Notes: generated by a model not told the origin, from the sequence alone. A stretch of DNA of 64,000 nt from Macrobrachium rosenbergii (GCF_040412425.1 NC_089744.1:26638501-26702500); one strand, 5' to 3'; positions 37,513 to 52,913 are shown, numbered from the stretch's first letter. Program-made: numbers and translations.

Positions 37513-37513
37513 C
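37336..37513. repeat. Inverted (GA)n ... (CT)n(GT)n pair
   Basis: GA tract at 37336-37392 and CT tract at 37441-37495 are complementary arms separated by 48 bp. A short GT tract follows. Confidence 0.96.
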
Positions 37514-39776
<2,263 letters not shown>

Positions 39777-40232
39777 CATACACACACATATATAAAGAAT
39801 TTTTGGGAACGCATGAAAGATGTTATAGTACGTTTTGAAATATATTCCAAAAAGTAAAGTATACGATGGAATGAAACACAAACTAACGTCGGTTTTGAAT
39901 ACTTTGAAAAGCATATATATCGGCGAAAAAAATATACATTCTTTTGCCAAGTCTCGCTAGGTAAACCGGAATGAATCACGCTCCTTCATTTTCGTATTTA
40001 TCCGCGAACGGCACCTTCGAAATCAACTCCCATCTGCAATGCCGTTGAAAATTGTTAACAGGTATTAGAAAGGTAGATGACATATTATCAGTATCTAGTG
40101 GGCGGAAGGAGGAGGAGAGGTAGTTATTCACTATAAACATTTTATTCCGGAAACTGGGTTGCTGGAGGGCCGACATTATTGGCTGCCAAGTTGGAATGCT
40201 CAGGTTGATTACTTTCGAGAGGCAGTAGAAGT

Positions 40233-40234
<2 letters not shown>

Positions 40235-40305
<71 letters not shown>
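40235..40305. repeat. (GA)n microsatellite
   Basis: About 35 units. Confidence 0.98.
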
Positions 40306-40307
<2 letters not shown>

Positions 40308-41026
40308 CAATATGTTTGGAAATTTGAATAGGTCGCATGACGCAAATAGTTTACAATACGTTTTTAGGTATCTCAGCATTGTAACTCATAACAATGGCTG
40401 TTTGTTTTATTTACTTTCCCCACACAACAAAATATAATTTGGGAATCCAAAACAAAAAGTCTGTTTTTCGGTTTGACCTCCCACCGAGTAAATAATTCAC
40501 CATCTCTAACGGTGTTCTCTATTTCTCACCGTTCCTAAGTAATCTCTCTCTCTCTCCTCTTTTAATTAACTGAAATTCGAACTCTCTATCATCCTCGAGC
40601 ACAATGGAAGGTGTTCGATGGAAGTCATTCACCTTATTCCAACGCAAACTCCGACAAATCCGATGGAAACCTGTAACCAACGTATTCCAAAACCGGCTGT
40701 TACAGACTCCCGGACTATTTACTCTGAGGGGAAATCTGACCGGGAACTCTCGAAGTGCACATTAGTTTTGATTTGCGACTAGTGCCCTTTTCATTGGCTT
40801 CCGCGCCCCTGATCACTCCTCAGGGTGTTGCTGTTGCGTTTCATCTCCGTTTGCTGCTGCTACTCGGTAATTTACAGTAGCGATTCGATTGTTATTTTAT
40901 TTATTTTTTAAATTTCGAAATTTTTATTGGCTCAGCCAACTAGATGAAGCTAATGGTGGGCGTTTTTCAGCTGGTTTGTAATCGAAGCTAAGATAGACAG
41001 AGGACGTAAGGAATGTTTCTGTTTTT

Positions 41027-41030
<4 letters not shown>

Positions 41031-41096
<66 letters not shown>
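41031..41096. repeat. (TA)n microsatellite
   Basis: About 32 units, followed by a short GT tract. Confidence 0.97.
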
Positions 41097-41099
<3 letters not shown>

Positions 41100-42082
41100 T
41101 ATATATGGTTGTGTGTGTGTGTTTATGTGTTTATAATTGTATGTAAAGTTTATCGGGTTTTCCATTTCACTTATTTATTTTCCCCTCTTTCTTTATTGTA
41201 CTGAAGAAATGGGAGTTGATGTCCTTTGGTCGATTGCCTAGGATAAACGACCTGATTTTATTTTACTTACTCTAAAAAAAACTTGGGCCTCTCAGTGAAC
41301 TTCTTTACATCAGGGAAGGTGCGAATATTGTATTTCTGCCATTTGGGATGTATACTGTAGTTATCATTCATTTGTTGTGATATTGGAACACCTATGAAAA
41401 AAATCTTGAATTAATGACTCCTTATGAAAACACCTTTTTAAGATGTATTTTTAATAATATCTCTTTAATCCAGTTACTCCACTTTCCATATTTATTCAGC
41501 TGTGGGAAATGACCCACTTCTATGTTCAGTGTTGTTATTTATTGCTACCTGGAAGCTTGGGAATTCTCTCTATGCAGTGAGCCCTTTCATTTTCCCACCC
41601 TTTCTACCTAAACCAGGGAAAAATCAGTTTCTTATAACTACATTATAAAGAACATTCAGTTTCCAAAGGTTGCTCAAGACATCTGGGATTTTTTGGGGGG
41701 CTTGTTTTGGAGGGTGGGGGGTAAGTTTAAAGATTTTTCAGCAGACACCTTTGGCATTTTTCGGCGTTTCTGTATTGTGGGGATGGGTATACAGCAAGGT
41801 TTCTTGAAAGGAAACTGCTAGTGTAGAAAATTTCCCATAGGAATGGTTATCTTTAAGCCAAAGGAATCCATGTAGGAACTAATCCCTATGAAGTTAAAGC
41901 CGGAGAGAAAAGTTTGGGAGGCTTATCAATCCTGAGTCTGATTCAGACCTCGCTGGTTATTTGAAGGGGACTGGGGATAGATAAAGCAAGGGATATTGCC
42001 GCCTTTTCCCCATCCTCACCTTTTAGCCATTTCATTTATGATTTAATTGATTTGCTAAACACTGAATGTTCTTAGGTGACTC

Positions 42083-42084
<2 letters not shown>

Positions 42085-42144
<60 letters not shown>
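42085..42144. repeat. (CT)n microsatellite
   Basis: About 30 units. Confidence 0.98.
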
Positions 42145-42147
<3 letters not shown>

Positions 42148-43478
42148 ATGTACGGACTACTTCTCAAAGGTGCCATTGTTTTGAATAATGTTTTCTGAAT
42201 ATCCCAGGCATATGAGTGATGAGTTTTAACGCAGGAAAAGTAGGGAGACTTTTAGAAAAGAGGCCTCGAGTACTTCCAGGCTTATGGATTAAAAAAAAAC
42301 TCACTAGAGGTTAATCCAATTTATTGGTGTTGAGATAAAAAACGGAAAGGGACTCAATAAAATGTTAATGAGTTTAATAAACCTATAACCTTCGACTGAC
42401 TTCTCCTAAAGCTGAACAATTTGAACGAAGCACTTTCGTTTATAATAAGCACATTTTCAGAATATTGTGAACCCGTATAAATATAAACTGACAAATTACA
42501 TCTTTATCAATATGCTGTTTAAAAGTCATGGAAATAGATTTGAATCTCTCTATCTCTCCGGTATCCAGTCTTATTAATACAACCATAATTTCATTAGGAC
42601 TCAAAAATTAATTAATTCGATTCGAGGTCGCTATGAAGTGATGTTGTTGACAACAGTAATTGGTATTAGGGATTTTTCTAATTTATTTTTCGGATTTGGA
42701 GGGAAAAATTGAGCGTCGGAATCAGAGATTGTTTTGTGGATCTGTCGTCAATCACTGATCGCTAATGGGGGAGTAGGATGGGGAGTGTTGAGCTGGGGGG
42801 GGGGGGAGATTTGTGAGTTGTTTGAGTAGGAGGGTGGGGTCCTTTTTCTTTAATTATTGTTAGTAGGTCACTAACGGGATGGTGGGGTATACTGGAGTAT
42901 TTTGGGCCACTAATACCGAATGTGAGATAAAAAAGGCTAGTGCCTAGGAGATAAGAAAATGTACCACAAGACTACTAATGAGGGAAAAGATGGGGAGGAC
43001 CACAAGACCACAAATGGAATAAAAGAGGCATGTGTCCACTAATGAAGAGGAGATGTGTAAGACCATCCATGGTTTCGAAATGGGGAAGACCAGTAATGGA
43101 GGAAGCGATAGTGAGATATTGAATGGGGAAGGCTCAGGGAAGAACACCCGTGATGGGAAGAGATATGGTGGGCTACCAGAGAGGGAACAGGTGATAGAGA
43201 AAGTTGTAATGAATTCGGAGACTAATCACTAGGGAGCGGATTTGATTTTTTTTAATCAAACTGTGATTCTCACTGTGATTAGGATCCAAAAATTCAATTA
43301 AAAAAGTTATACTTTATAATTTGATTATCTGTTCTTGCCTCAGTTACTGGGCTGGGTATGAAATGCTAGAAGGTATGTCTGTAATTGAGGTAAGAGAAGT
43401 TGTAAGAAAAATAATAATTTTGCTTGAAACTTAGCAACACAAGGGCAGTGAGCATGTCTGTTTCTTTTCTACTTGGGA

Positions 43479-43479
43479 G

Positions 43480-43538
<59 letters not shown>
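43479..43538. repeat. (GA)n microsatellite
   Basis: About 28 units, after GAGAGGAG. Confidence 0.97.
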
Positions 43539-43540
<2 letters not shown>

Positions 43541-44805
43541 CTTACGTTTCCTAAAGACTTCAAGTTTTTTTAAACTACAGAAATTAAGAATTTACACTTT
43601 GCCATAACTTCATGCCACACATTACTCGTTGCTCTCCGAGTTTCCTCCAAGGTACGCCATATTTAAGAACCCTCAACTCAAATCATTGACTGGCTGACAC
43701 AGCATCGTTTGAACAATGGTATTGTCTTACTCGACCAAAGCCCAGTCTTTTGGCAAGCAGAATATTCCAGAATTCTAATTACGTTCTAACAGAAAGCAGT
43801 ACTTCTCTCGGAATTCGCCTCGTGTAAAATAAAACAAAGTTTTGTGAACAAGAGCCCCACTCGCTTGCTGACTTGTCTGTCAGAATGATAAGATCGTAAC
43901 AGGCACCCCATAGACTTGTGTTGTCAAAATTTGCTACTTCGAATTTTCGTAAATGAACAGGTACTGTCGAAACCTCTATACAAAGTTCCGTACGCTCAGA
44001 ATATTTACTTGATGCTCTGTTTTCTCATAGGAAGGACAACGGTGTACAACGAAAAGCGTTTTGGCAAGAAAGGGACCTTTAATAGAACTTTTAAGAAATC
44101 TGAATATGTGATTGGCGATTAAGGGGTATAAAGGCGAGATAAAAGTGTGGCAAGGGAGCTTATTTTCTCTTATAATAAAAAAAAGCACATACACAAGTAT
44201 TGAAACAAGTCTTAGGTGTAGGGTTTAATGATGATCACTTCATGAAGTGCCACGAGGAAGGTTCCAAAAAGTAGTGAATATAGTAGTTTTGAAAAGACAA
44301 GGTCCTTTATTGGAGTTATGATGAGTTGGCAGAGTCTATGAGTGATGAAGAGTAAGGAAGTCTGGGTTAGCTGGAAATAATTTTCAGAATAAGCTGAAAT
44401 TCGACTTTCAGTTTTCCCTTGGTCATTTTGTGGAAGTTCTCTTTCTCAATTTCATAAGCAAAGATCTGAAGACCTCAGCATCTTTTGTTTCAGTTCGCCT
44501 TCTAAGGAAACGTTTCTCTTTGAAAGCCGTTTCAAGTTCGTATGTTAACTTCGAGTTTTGTATAGAACTTTCTCCTTTTATTTCCATTTTCCTTTCTTAT
44601 TTTATTTCTGCATCGACAAGGACGCTCTTGGAACGCCTTCCAAGTTAGAGAGTGCAGCTCTGTTCAACTTATGAGAGATAACTTTCAAGGTTTATCCGTT
44701 TTCAAGAGGTGAGGAGAAGTCTCCCTCTCTGACCTGTTGAAGGGAAGCGACATTCTGCGCCGTTTTTTGAAACTGTGAATATAAAGCAGTTTTAATTAAT
44801 TTTAG

Positions 44806-44907
44806 CCAATGGTAAGAATTATGGATGTTCACTTCAATGAGTCTCAAAGGGTCATGAAAGTTAACATTCTTAAAAAAAATTGTAAAGAGCTACTCATCAG
44901 AAACTGG
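44806..44907 (+). other. Candidate 102-nt exon, unassigned
   Basis: The acceptor is TTAATTAATTTTAG and the donor ACTGG|GTAAGTGTT. Exactly 34 codons lie between, phase 0 to 0, starting PMVRIMDVHFNESQ and ending KELLIRNW. An in-frame ATG is the second codon. An A8 run inside and a weak pyrimidine tract lower confidence. No family is recognised. Confidence 0.25.
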
Positions 44908-45321
44908 GTAAGTGTTTGCTATAGATACGTATAATGTAATCTTTTTACTTGAAGCTACTTATGCCTCGATCTTACGCTGAATTTTTTGTATGAAAACTGT
45001 CACACTATCACAGTTTGCGATATTTTTGTGCCTTGTTTTTATATTGTGGTTCTTCGCTTATTGCGGAAAAAATAAAGACATGATAAAGAAAAGAACAGTA
45101 TCAGATTAAAGGATGAAACAATTTGTGTGTATAATATACAGACACACACATATATATATGTGTGTGTGTATGTGTATGTATGTATGTATGTACGTACGTA
45201 CGTATGTATGAAGAGTACAAGCAAACTTACATTTTGATCGTCAAAATGAAAGGTCGGGTGTGCTATGTAGTAACTGTGTGGGCATGAACTAATTTCTCGA
45301 GCTGCTTTGAAGGTTAATAAT

Positions 45322-45570
45322 TGTATGCTCTCGTCTCGTTACTCTTTCTATAACAAGCGGAGTTCTTTCATGTGTTGGAAGAAGAACGTAAACAGTATGT
45401 ATAGGCGTCATCTTTAGGCTTGACATCAAAAGACCTGCGTCTCTTTGCTCATTTTGCTATTCAGTTTCACAAACGAACGCAGGTGAGCACAAGACTCGGC
45501 TTCAAAGTTATAGAACCCCATGCACCAAATAAAGCAAAACATAAAAAGAGTAACGAGACGAGAGCATACA
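45322..45570. mobile_element. MITE-like element or inverted duplication with 26-bp perfect arms
   Basis: TGTATGCTCTCGTCTCGTTA plus the next 6 bases (45322-45347) is repeated as a perfect reverse complement at 45545-45570, about 197 bp apart. Inner shorter inverted pairs exist (TCTATAAC with GTTATAGA; CCTGCGT with ACGCAGG). The arms are not simple repeats. No target-site duplication is visible at the arm edges, so transposition is not shown. Confidence 0.6.
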
Positions 45571-46318
45571 GTCATACTCCAAAGTGTAAGTGAAAAAAAA
45601 ATGCAATCGAAGCCTTTCCCGGACTCACAAAACGACGAGAAATGAAAGCCAGGAACTCTCAGTCCCAGAGGTGCGAAAAGAATAAATAAAAAAAAAACTT
45701 GCATCCCTTCTTTTATTCACCTAAAGAAAAAGGGGAACATGAAAAAAGTCACACCCCTTCCTAAGAGTAAATAAAAAAGTTACATTATTAATGGAGCAAA
45801 ACAACAAAAAAAGAACAAATCCGAGAAGCAAGAGCCCCGTCCGCATAATGTCCAATGTCTTTATAAAAATAAGAGTTAGAAAAATGGAAGATAAAAAGTC
45901 TTTCAGGCGCACATTTGGGGAAAGGGGGAAAAAACAAGGCGAACGCCATCTCGTCTTTCCACGGATATAAAATTTTTCCCCCATTAAAAGTCAATTTCAT
46001 CCTAAATTCAAAAATAGGGGATACCTCATGAGATTATGTAAATGAACACTATTAGGATGTCGTATCCTTTGAGTCTAACGACAAATCTCTTGTTATTCGG
46101 AGGGAATGAATCTTCTTTTTTTTTCCCTTTTTCCCTTTTCTCACCTGAAGATTTACTTTATGGCTGTGTTTATTTATTTATTTTTTAATTTTTTTAATTT
46201 TTCGCTGCTGTATTTTGATGTCTTTCATTTCTGTAGTTATGATTTTGTTTTCAGAGAAAAACATGGCCTTTTATTGTAATGTCACACACCGGTGTTGTCA
46301 CATGCAGATGTGTGTGTG

Positions 46319-46411
<93 letters not shown>

Positions 46412-46429
46412 TTTCACTCGTTCTTAAAG

Positions 46430-46494
<65 letters not shown>
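46319..46494. repeat. (TA)n and (TC)n microsatellites
   Basis: TA at 46319-46410 and TC at 46431-46494, separated by 20 bp. Confidence 0.98.
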
Positions 46495-46497
<3 letters not shown>

Positions 46498-46691
46498 AGA
46501 TTAGCTGGGCCAATTATGTCGTGTTCATGTTCGTTGGCCGGTTCAGTAAGTTTGGTACTCTGCTAACCTCTATCTCTTACCGCTCTCGGTTTTTCTGTTC
46601 ATCTGTACCTTTCTCTTTTTCTTCCCTCTCTCTATCTACGACTATTCTTGCTGTTTTTGGTCCACCTGTTCCTTTCCCTTTACCCTCCTTA

Positions 46692-46990
46692 GGGGGGTAG
46701 TGCTGCCAGTGCACCTCGGGCAAGGTTGCGCTGTAGGCATTACTTCAGGTTCTTTGCAGCGCACCTTCGGCCTCTAGCTGCAGTCCCTTTCATTCCTTGT
46801 ACTGTACTTCCTTTCATATTCTTTCTTCCATCTTATTTTCCATCCTTTTCTAACAATTGTTTCATAGTGCAACTGCGAGGTTTTTCGCCTGTTACACCTT
46901 TGTAACCTTTTTACTCTCAATTTTCCTTTCAGCACTTGAATGACTCCATAGGTCCCAGCGCTTGGCCTTTGGCCTGAATTGTATATTCTC
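46692..46990 (+). mobile_element. SINE-like repeat, copy 4 (near full length)
   Basis: Head GGGGGGTAGTGCTGCCAGTG, then GGCATTACTTCAGGTTCTTT and TCCCAGCGCTTGGCCTTTGG. The tail is degenerate (TATATTC). No target-site duplication is apparent, which fits an older copy. Confidence 0.9.
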
Positions 46991-47507
46991 TGTGTCCTCG
47001 CGTCTCTCACTTTGTTTTCTTCGTTCCGTAAGTTTTTTTTTTTCTTACGAGATCTGCAATTAATCTCCCTCTCTTTGTGGTGGAAAAAGGCCTTACGTCG
47101 ACCTCATTATAGTGCAAAAGCTCAGAAAATAAATTAAGACCTTCCCTCGCTTCTCCGAAATATGTCCTGTGATCACGGCCTGTCATCAGGCCATTTTAAG
47201 GTTCCTACTAGACGCCGGAATTGGATCTGCTGAGCTCTTGTCCTCGAATACCTCCTTGTAGGGTGAGGTGAAGGGAAAATAAAAAAGAGGGGGAAGAGTT
47301 GAGAAAAATAGATCACTTGCTAGGGAAAACCGATAGGTAGACATGCAGACATATTGGAATTACACATTTTTCGTAACTAAATAGCGGCTTTGACTTGTTA
47401 ACATCTTATCACGATTAATTATTGGACGTAACTCCAAAACACATGTAATTTATGTATATTTTATACACACGCACACACACATATACTGTATATATCTACA
47501 TACAATA

Positions 47508-47512
<5 letters not shown>

Positions 47513-47547
<35 letters not shown>
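47513..47547. repeat. Short (TA)n tract
   Basis: About 17 units with CA/GT flanks. Confidence 0.93.
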
Positions 47548-47549
<2 letters not shown>

Positions 47550-47897
47550 CATGTGTGTGTTTATATAAGTTAGATACTATAGATAAAAATCTGAAAGGAG
47601 AGAGGTAGCTAACATAGAACTGAGGCAGAAGAATTAGACGATGAAGGTATAACAAAGGGAAAATTAATATCGCTATCGGATGGGTTTCCTAGTAATTTAC
47701 GGCCTTCCGTCCATTTATCACAAGGCGAGGAGGAAGCGAGTGCTGAGGGCACTGGGCAAACTTTTCGGCAACGCGAAAGGAAAAGTAGAAAAGTACTCCT
47801 TTCTGACGATTCACGGACCATGTTGGTACAACAATCCTTCTCCATTAATTCTTTATGAGCAAGTTTCTGAGTGAAAGGAGGTCTGCGGTTGTTTGGG

Positions 47898-47899
<2 letters not shown>

Positions 47900-47953
<54 letters not shown>
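47900..47953. repeat. (GA)n microsatellite
   Basis: About 26 units. Confidence 0.97.
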
Positions 47954-47957
<4 letters not shown>

Positions 47958-49395
47958 CTTTTTGTCGATTAATCTACTGTAAAATATATCCCAGTTTCCC
48001 TTCGGTAGGTAAATAAAAGGCACCCGCCGAAAAAAAGTATAAACAACACAAAAAAAAAGCTTGGTTTGTTGGAAGAGCTCCTATTACAAGAGATCAAAAG
48101 AACTTGTTTCCCCCTGAAAAGGGTGGAATTTATACAGCGATGATTAAATCTGGCCAATTCTGTTTTCATTCGGAACTTAGAAAAAAAAATTATTTTCCAA
48201 AGGCTCCGGAAGTCATACGTATATTAGAGTGGTGCGTTGTATCAGATTACGGAACCAGTAATTAAGCTATACAGAATTTTCTTTGTATTTGAACAACCTA
48301 TCTTTGCATGTTGAGAATACATGCATAAATGACAGTTATTCAAATTCTCATTATCCAATCTCCGGCACGACTGAAAGCGTTGCAAGATGAATCCACATAT
48401 CTACTGTACGTATGTGTAGATTTATTTAGGATTACTCGAGTTGGTAACAGTATGTATGCTGATATTACAACCAGCAAGTATTCATGCCATATGCATTAAT
48501 TTGAGAACACAGTTATGTATATATGCATATGTAGGTTAGTTTTTATTCCGTAACCATCGCTGCTCACGACCAGGGCGCGTTATACCATATAGGGTCAGCG
48601 GTGAACTCTGATGAAAATGCATTATCATATTTGTACTTTTATCACAGATGAAAGAGGAAGCGCGTGTAATTCCGTAAACCATTTGATTTCGGAACGCACT
48701 CTGCGCTTTGACCTCATCATGCAGTGGAAATAACCCCAGAGTTATAATTATATCTCGATTTTTATAGTGTGGGAGAAGTGTTTTTGAAATCTATACAGTA
48801 ACGCACGACTTTTGTTATTCACTTGCTCGTTTGCAGAGATTTGTTGAATAATTTGCTCGTTACTGGACTTACACACACACATATAAGCTAACACTTGAAC
48901 GGCAAAAGCTTTTATGTGGGATTCTGACGTCTATACTGAAATGGTAACAGTCCCGTAGGTAGTCTCTCGACTCCAACATGTCGATGCATATATACTTGAA
49001 CTTAATACACCCTCACAGTATTTTTGTTTTCACTTATTTTTATTGACTAATCATTTCTCGATTTGATTCTGAAGATATAGGCATATGCTTCAGATAAACT
49101 ATATTTTTTCTCGGGTAAGTGAACCACATAATATACTATATACAACACTTACTGTATCATGCTAACCGAACGCTTCAGTAACATAGGTCAAGAAATACTT
49201 AATATTATTCTATATATATTAAATGGAATGCAAGTTTATTTAGTAGCCTTACATTTAGAATAAAATAAAAGGCTCTGCCAGAACTTTTAGCTGAACATGA
49301 AGGGTAAGATTATGTATTAACGTTGTAGAAACTTTTCTGTGCCCAGAAAAACTTCCCCCGGAATGATCTCAAATGCAGTATTCATGCGGAAAAGA

Positions 49396-49656
49396 GGTAA
49401 CGGTGACAGTGCACTTCATGTGGTGCACCGTAGGCATTACTTAAGGTCCTTTGCAGCGTCCCTTCGGCCCCGAGTTGCAACCCATTTCATTCCTTTTGCT
49501 GTACCTCCATTCATGTTCTTTCTTCCCTCTTACGTTCCACCCTCTTCTAACAGTGTTTCATAGTGCAACTGCGAGGTTTTCCTCATGTTACAACTTTTAA
49601 AGCTCTTACTCTCGATTTCCCTTTCAGCGCTGAATGACCTCATAGGTCCCAGCACT
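49396..49656 (+). mobile_element. SINE-like repeat, copy 5 (3' truncated)
   Basis: Begins GAGGTAACGGTGACAGTGCA, continues TAGGCATTACTTAAGGTCCT and ends after CATAGGTCCCAGCACT. It lacks the GGCCTTTGGCC block and ATTCC tail. Confidence 0.9.
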
Positions 49657-50789
49657 GACAGATGATGTAGATCTGATTCGGCTGAATGAGTTCCATAGCT
49701 TTCTGAAGCAAAACGAATCCAGAAGCACAACGATATCAGTCGGCAGAAATTTCTCCAACCCGATATCCCATAAGTTTAGTCAGAACTGCTCACTAAAGTG
49801 GAAGGATGATAAGGTGTCTAGGTAAGGAGTGAAAGAAAGGTACGACGAGAAAACATTCATTTCAAGATGAAATAAGATAACATGAAGCGGTAAATGAACT
49901 GCCACTGTTACTTAGAAATCTTTTTTGTTAAAATCAGCTTCTGTCAGGCAATCAATGTTGGAATGTCCTGACAAGAAAGTACAAGGATACGGATAAATGG
50001 AAGGTAAGGAAAGGAAATAATGGTCTCCTTCAAAGAAAGCTAAAGGAGAAACCTGTCGAAAGGAAGAATGAAGTAAAAACAAAAGTAAAGTTTACGTAAA
50101 AATAGAGAGAAAATAGAGAAAGTGAATGAGAATTACAGACTCCACTGAAACAGACAAGCTAAATTAGCATAACAGCCAAGTATGGAAAATTAATAAATTA
50201 ATGAAAAAAGGAAGGGAATAAGAAATGAGAAAAGGAGAGAAAAGTAGCTGATAATCCTATGATTTATCAACAGATTTCACATCGCTGAAATTCTGTAATT
50301 CATCATCCTTTAGATGAGAAATGTCTCGATCTGACTGTCCTCGGGCAGATGTAGGGCTTTCGAAATAAGGAATTCTGTTTGTTTACAATTTGGATGTGAA
50401 TACGGAGGCTTCCTTTAATGTCATTCTTATCTTTTTTAGACGCCCAACATAACTGAAATGAATGATAAACTCAAAGGTACCTAAGTACGTAAACGAAGAG
50501 AAAAGAATGATGAAAAGAAAATGAAAGAAAAAAATTACTCAGTAAGGTAATTGCAGTTACAGTTCTCAGTAGATGTAGATTTGCAAGAACGAATGTTTAT
50601 TTATTTATTTAATTTTTTTTTTTTGCAGAGAAAATACGCAATACAGTCGAATAAAAATAAATGTTAGACTCTCTTGACATTTGCGTTTCGTCGTTATTTT
50701 CAGTATGAGGTGATTAAATAATGGAAAGACGTCGAAACAGACCAATATCGATTATCCTGGATGACGTTTTGGGTGATATTTCTCGTGAA

Positions 50790-50792
<3 letters not shown>
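49657..50792. other. Stretch with no recognised gene
   Basis: AT-rich and purine-rich on the plus strand; nothing recognised. Confidence 0.5.
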
Positions 50793-50859
<67 letters not shown>

Positions 50860-51129
50860 GTAATACACCTTAAGAAACCACTTTAAAATCTGTATAATAA
50901 AAATTAATACGAATATGTGACGCGTTGCGTAATGCTCTGTACTAAGCGTTACGCGTTGTTCATTCTTTGAATAATACTCTCTCTCTGTCTCACATACACA
51001 CACACACCGAAGTTATAAATTAAGAAACCGCTTTAATATGTATTATAATAAAATTTGATACGACTTCATAACGAATCGCGTAATTTTTTTTATTAATCGT
51101 TACGCCTTGTACATTTTTATTGTACGTTA

Positions 51130-51202
<73 letters not shown>
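50793..51202. repeat. Divergent tandem duplication of (TC)n plus flank
   Basis: TC tracts at 50793-50859 and 51134-51202. The intervening flank is itself repeated: TTAAGAAACCRCTTTAA at about 50870 and 51020, a CGTTACGCSTTGT box at about 50947 and 51098, and TAATACTCTCTC at about 50971 and 51131. Confidence 0.85.
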
Positions 51203-51207
<5 letters not shown>

Positions 51208-52017
51208 AATTTTGAGGGCATTAAGATAGAGGAGATGTCCGCATCTCTAGTTCTGAGAAATCACAGGCAAAAGAGGATCGAGAATCTAGGACAATATTGA
51301 CCGAAGTTCCTATGAGTTTCAACAGCGTCATCAAGTGCCCCAACCCGTGGCGTTGCTCATAATTACACCGTAGGGATCCTGGAGTAAGTGGGTAACGCCA
51401 CACTTCATTTTGGCTCTTGGATTAACGTTGTCGGGTTTTCGTTGTCAAAGCGTATTTCTAGTAGCACCCTTGTATGTTATGTCTTGTAGCCATCAGTGAT
51501 GTTCGAGTATGGAATTACTGCCCAGTTTGTAATATTCAGCTCGTCTATATAAGAGTTATGTTTACTTACATTTCAGCCATATGTGTCTCATTCCAAAAGG
51601 GATAACATTTCCCAGCAATTTTACTTCTCTTTCTGTATGTCATTACATGATATACGAAATGAATTGTGGATAAATCTGACGCAAGCAAGTGCGCATTCTG
51701 TAGACTAATCCTTGGCTTATCCCATGGCAGGATAAAATGGACGTACGTTTTTATATGGAAGTATAAAGAAATTTAGAGGTGCTGGTATTTAGTATTGTTC
51801 CTCAAAAATGCTAGAAACTCGGTTTAAAAGTTTCGTTCATAGTCATTATTTTTATTCATTTTTTCTGTTCTTTCTTTATTCTTTCTATTTTATAATATTT
51901 GTTGAGAACAATTTGAATTACAAGATTTCTTCTCTCTAATTCAGCTTTCATGATGACTATTATTCAGCTTTCATGATGACTAAAATTTCTTTATAACACA
52001 CACACGCGCACACACAC

Positions 52018-52094
<77 letters not shown>
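52018..52094. repeat. (TA)n microsatellite
   Basis: About 37 units. Confidence 0.97.
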
Positions 52095-52098
<4 letters not shown>

Positions 52099-52164
52099 CA
52101 GACATACGTAATACCTTGAACAATCACTGCTACCACCGCCAGCGGTGGAGCTAACCTCAGGCAC

Positions 52165-52479
52165 CTAATTCAAAGGAGCCTTGGGAGAGGTTTCTCTTGA
52201 ACCCACCAAATTGCACTTCGCAGACGGTATAGATTGAGACAAGAGTTGCCTCATTGCCCGGATGTAACTGTCGGTGGATTCCCCAAGGGAGCCAGAGGCA
52301 AGAAACGATCGTTGTTTGACTTGGGAAAAATACAAATACGATGAAACGGCGACTCGCGCCCTTACTAGAGGAGTCATAGGGCCAATATTACGTAGTGAGG
52401 GAGGTTTCGCGTCCAAACTCAAACAGACGGAGAGGGAAAGTACGCTTAAATTTCCTGCGATTAAACTTTTAGATGACAC
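52165..52479 (-). other. Open frame with weak Gag-like motif
   Basis: The minus-strand frame contains KQRSFLASGSLGESTDSYIR followed by AMRQLL, which loosely resembles the GES.D.Y...L..L motif of LTR-retrotransposon Gag. No zinc knuckle, protease or reverse transcriptase is near. The overlapping plus-strand frame (52274-52513) has no recognised match. It may be a fragment or chance. Confidence 0.2.
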
Positions 52480-52860
52480 TCGGCAACAAAAAGGAAGTTT
52501 TGTTATTGCGTGATGTTGGAGTGTTTTGTTTTGCGCTGTTGGACTGCTGAGTTACTTGATATCAAATCTGTTATTCTTATCTGCGTTGCACTACAATTTT
52601 TTTTTTTTTGCTGTTTCTTTTTTTATTGATGAGCCAATAAAAGGACCATACATAAACTAAAATGAATTCATTCTGAAGTATAATTTACTTATGAAATTAC
52701 TATAACTTACTGCGAACTATCATTTTGGAAACTTAAAGGAATGAATATTTATTTTGTTAGAGCTTTAATAATTTCAAGAACTAATTCTGATGGAACCTAT
52801 TAGTGACTAGGAAGCAGTTCAGACGCCGTTATCTTTAATTCCTTACATGTTTCATCTCAG

Positions 52861-52913
52861 CTTTAACGCAAAATTTGCTGCGGAATGGAACACATGCTTC
52901 GTAATCCACGACA
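52861..52913 (+). other. Candidate 53-nt exon, unassigned
   Basis: Acceptor TTACATGTTTCATCTCAG, donor CGACA|GTGAGTACT. Only one frame is open, reading FNAKFAAEWNTCFVIHD, phase 2 in and phase 1 out. The out phase matches the in phase of the candidate at 55153. No family is recognised. Confidence 0.2.

Larger units (their letters stand above)
41140..46318. other. Stretch with no recognised gene
   Basis: It contains CT and GA microsatellites, a G-rich stretch at about 42776-42840, a splice-bounded open segment (44806-44907) and an inverted-repeat element (45322-45570). No known protein is recognised. Confidence 0.45.
46991..49395. other. Stretch with no recognised gene
   Basis: It has a short TA tract, one AG microsatellite and no convincing coding sequence. 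Confidence 0.5.

Noticed and set aside
45426..45704. 92-codon minus-strand frame with a hydrophobic stretch
   Set aside because: It runs through the inverted-repeat element and an A-rich strand; hydrophobic Phe/Leu codons follow from T-richness.
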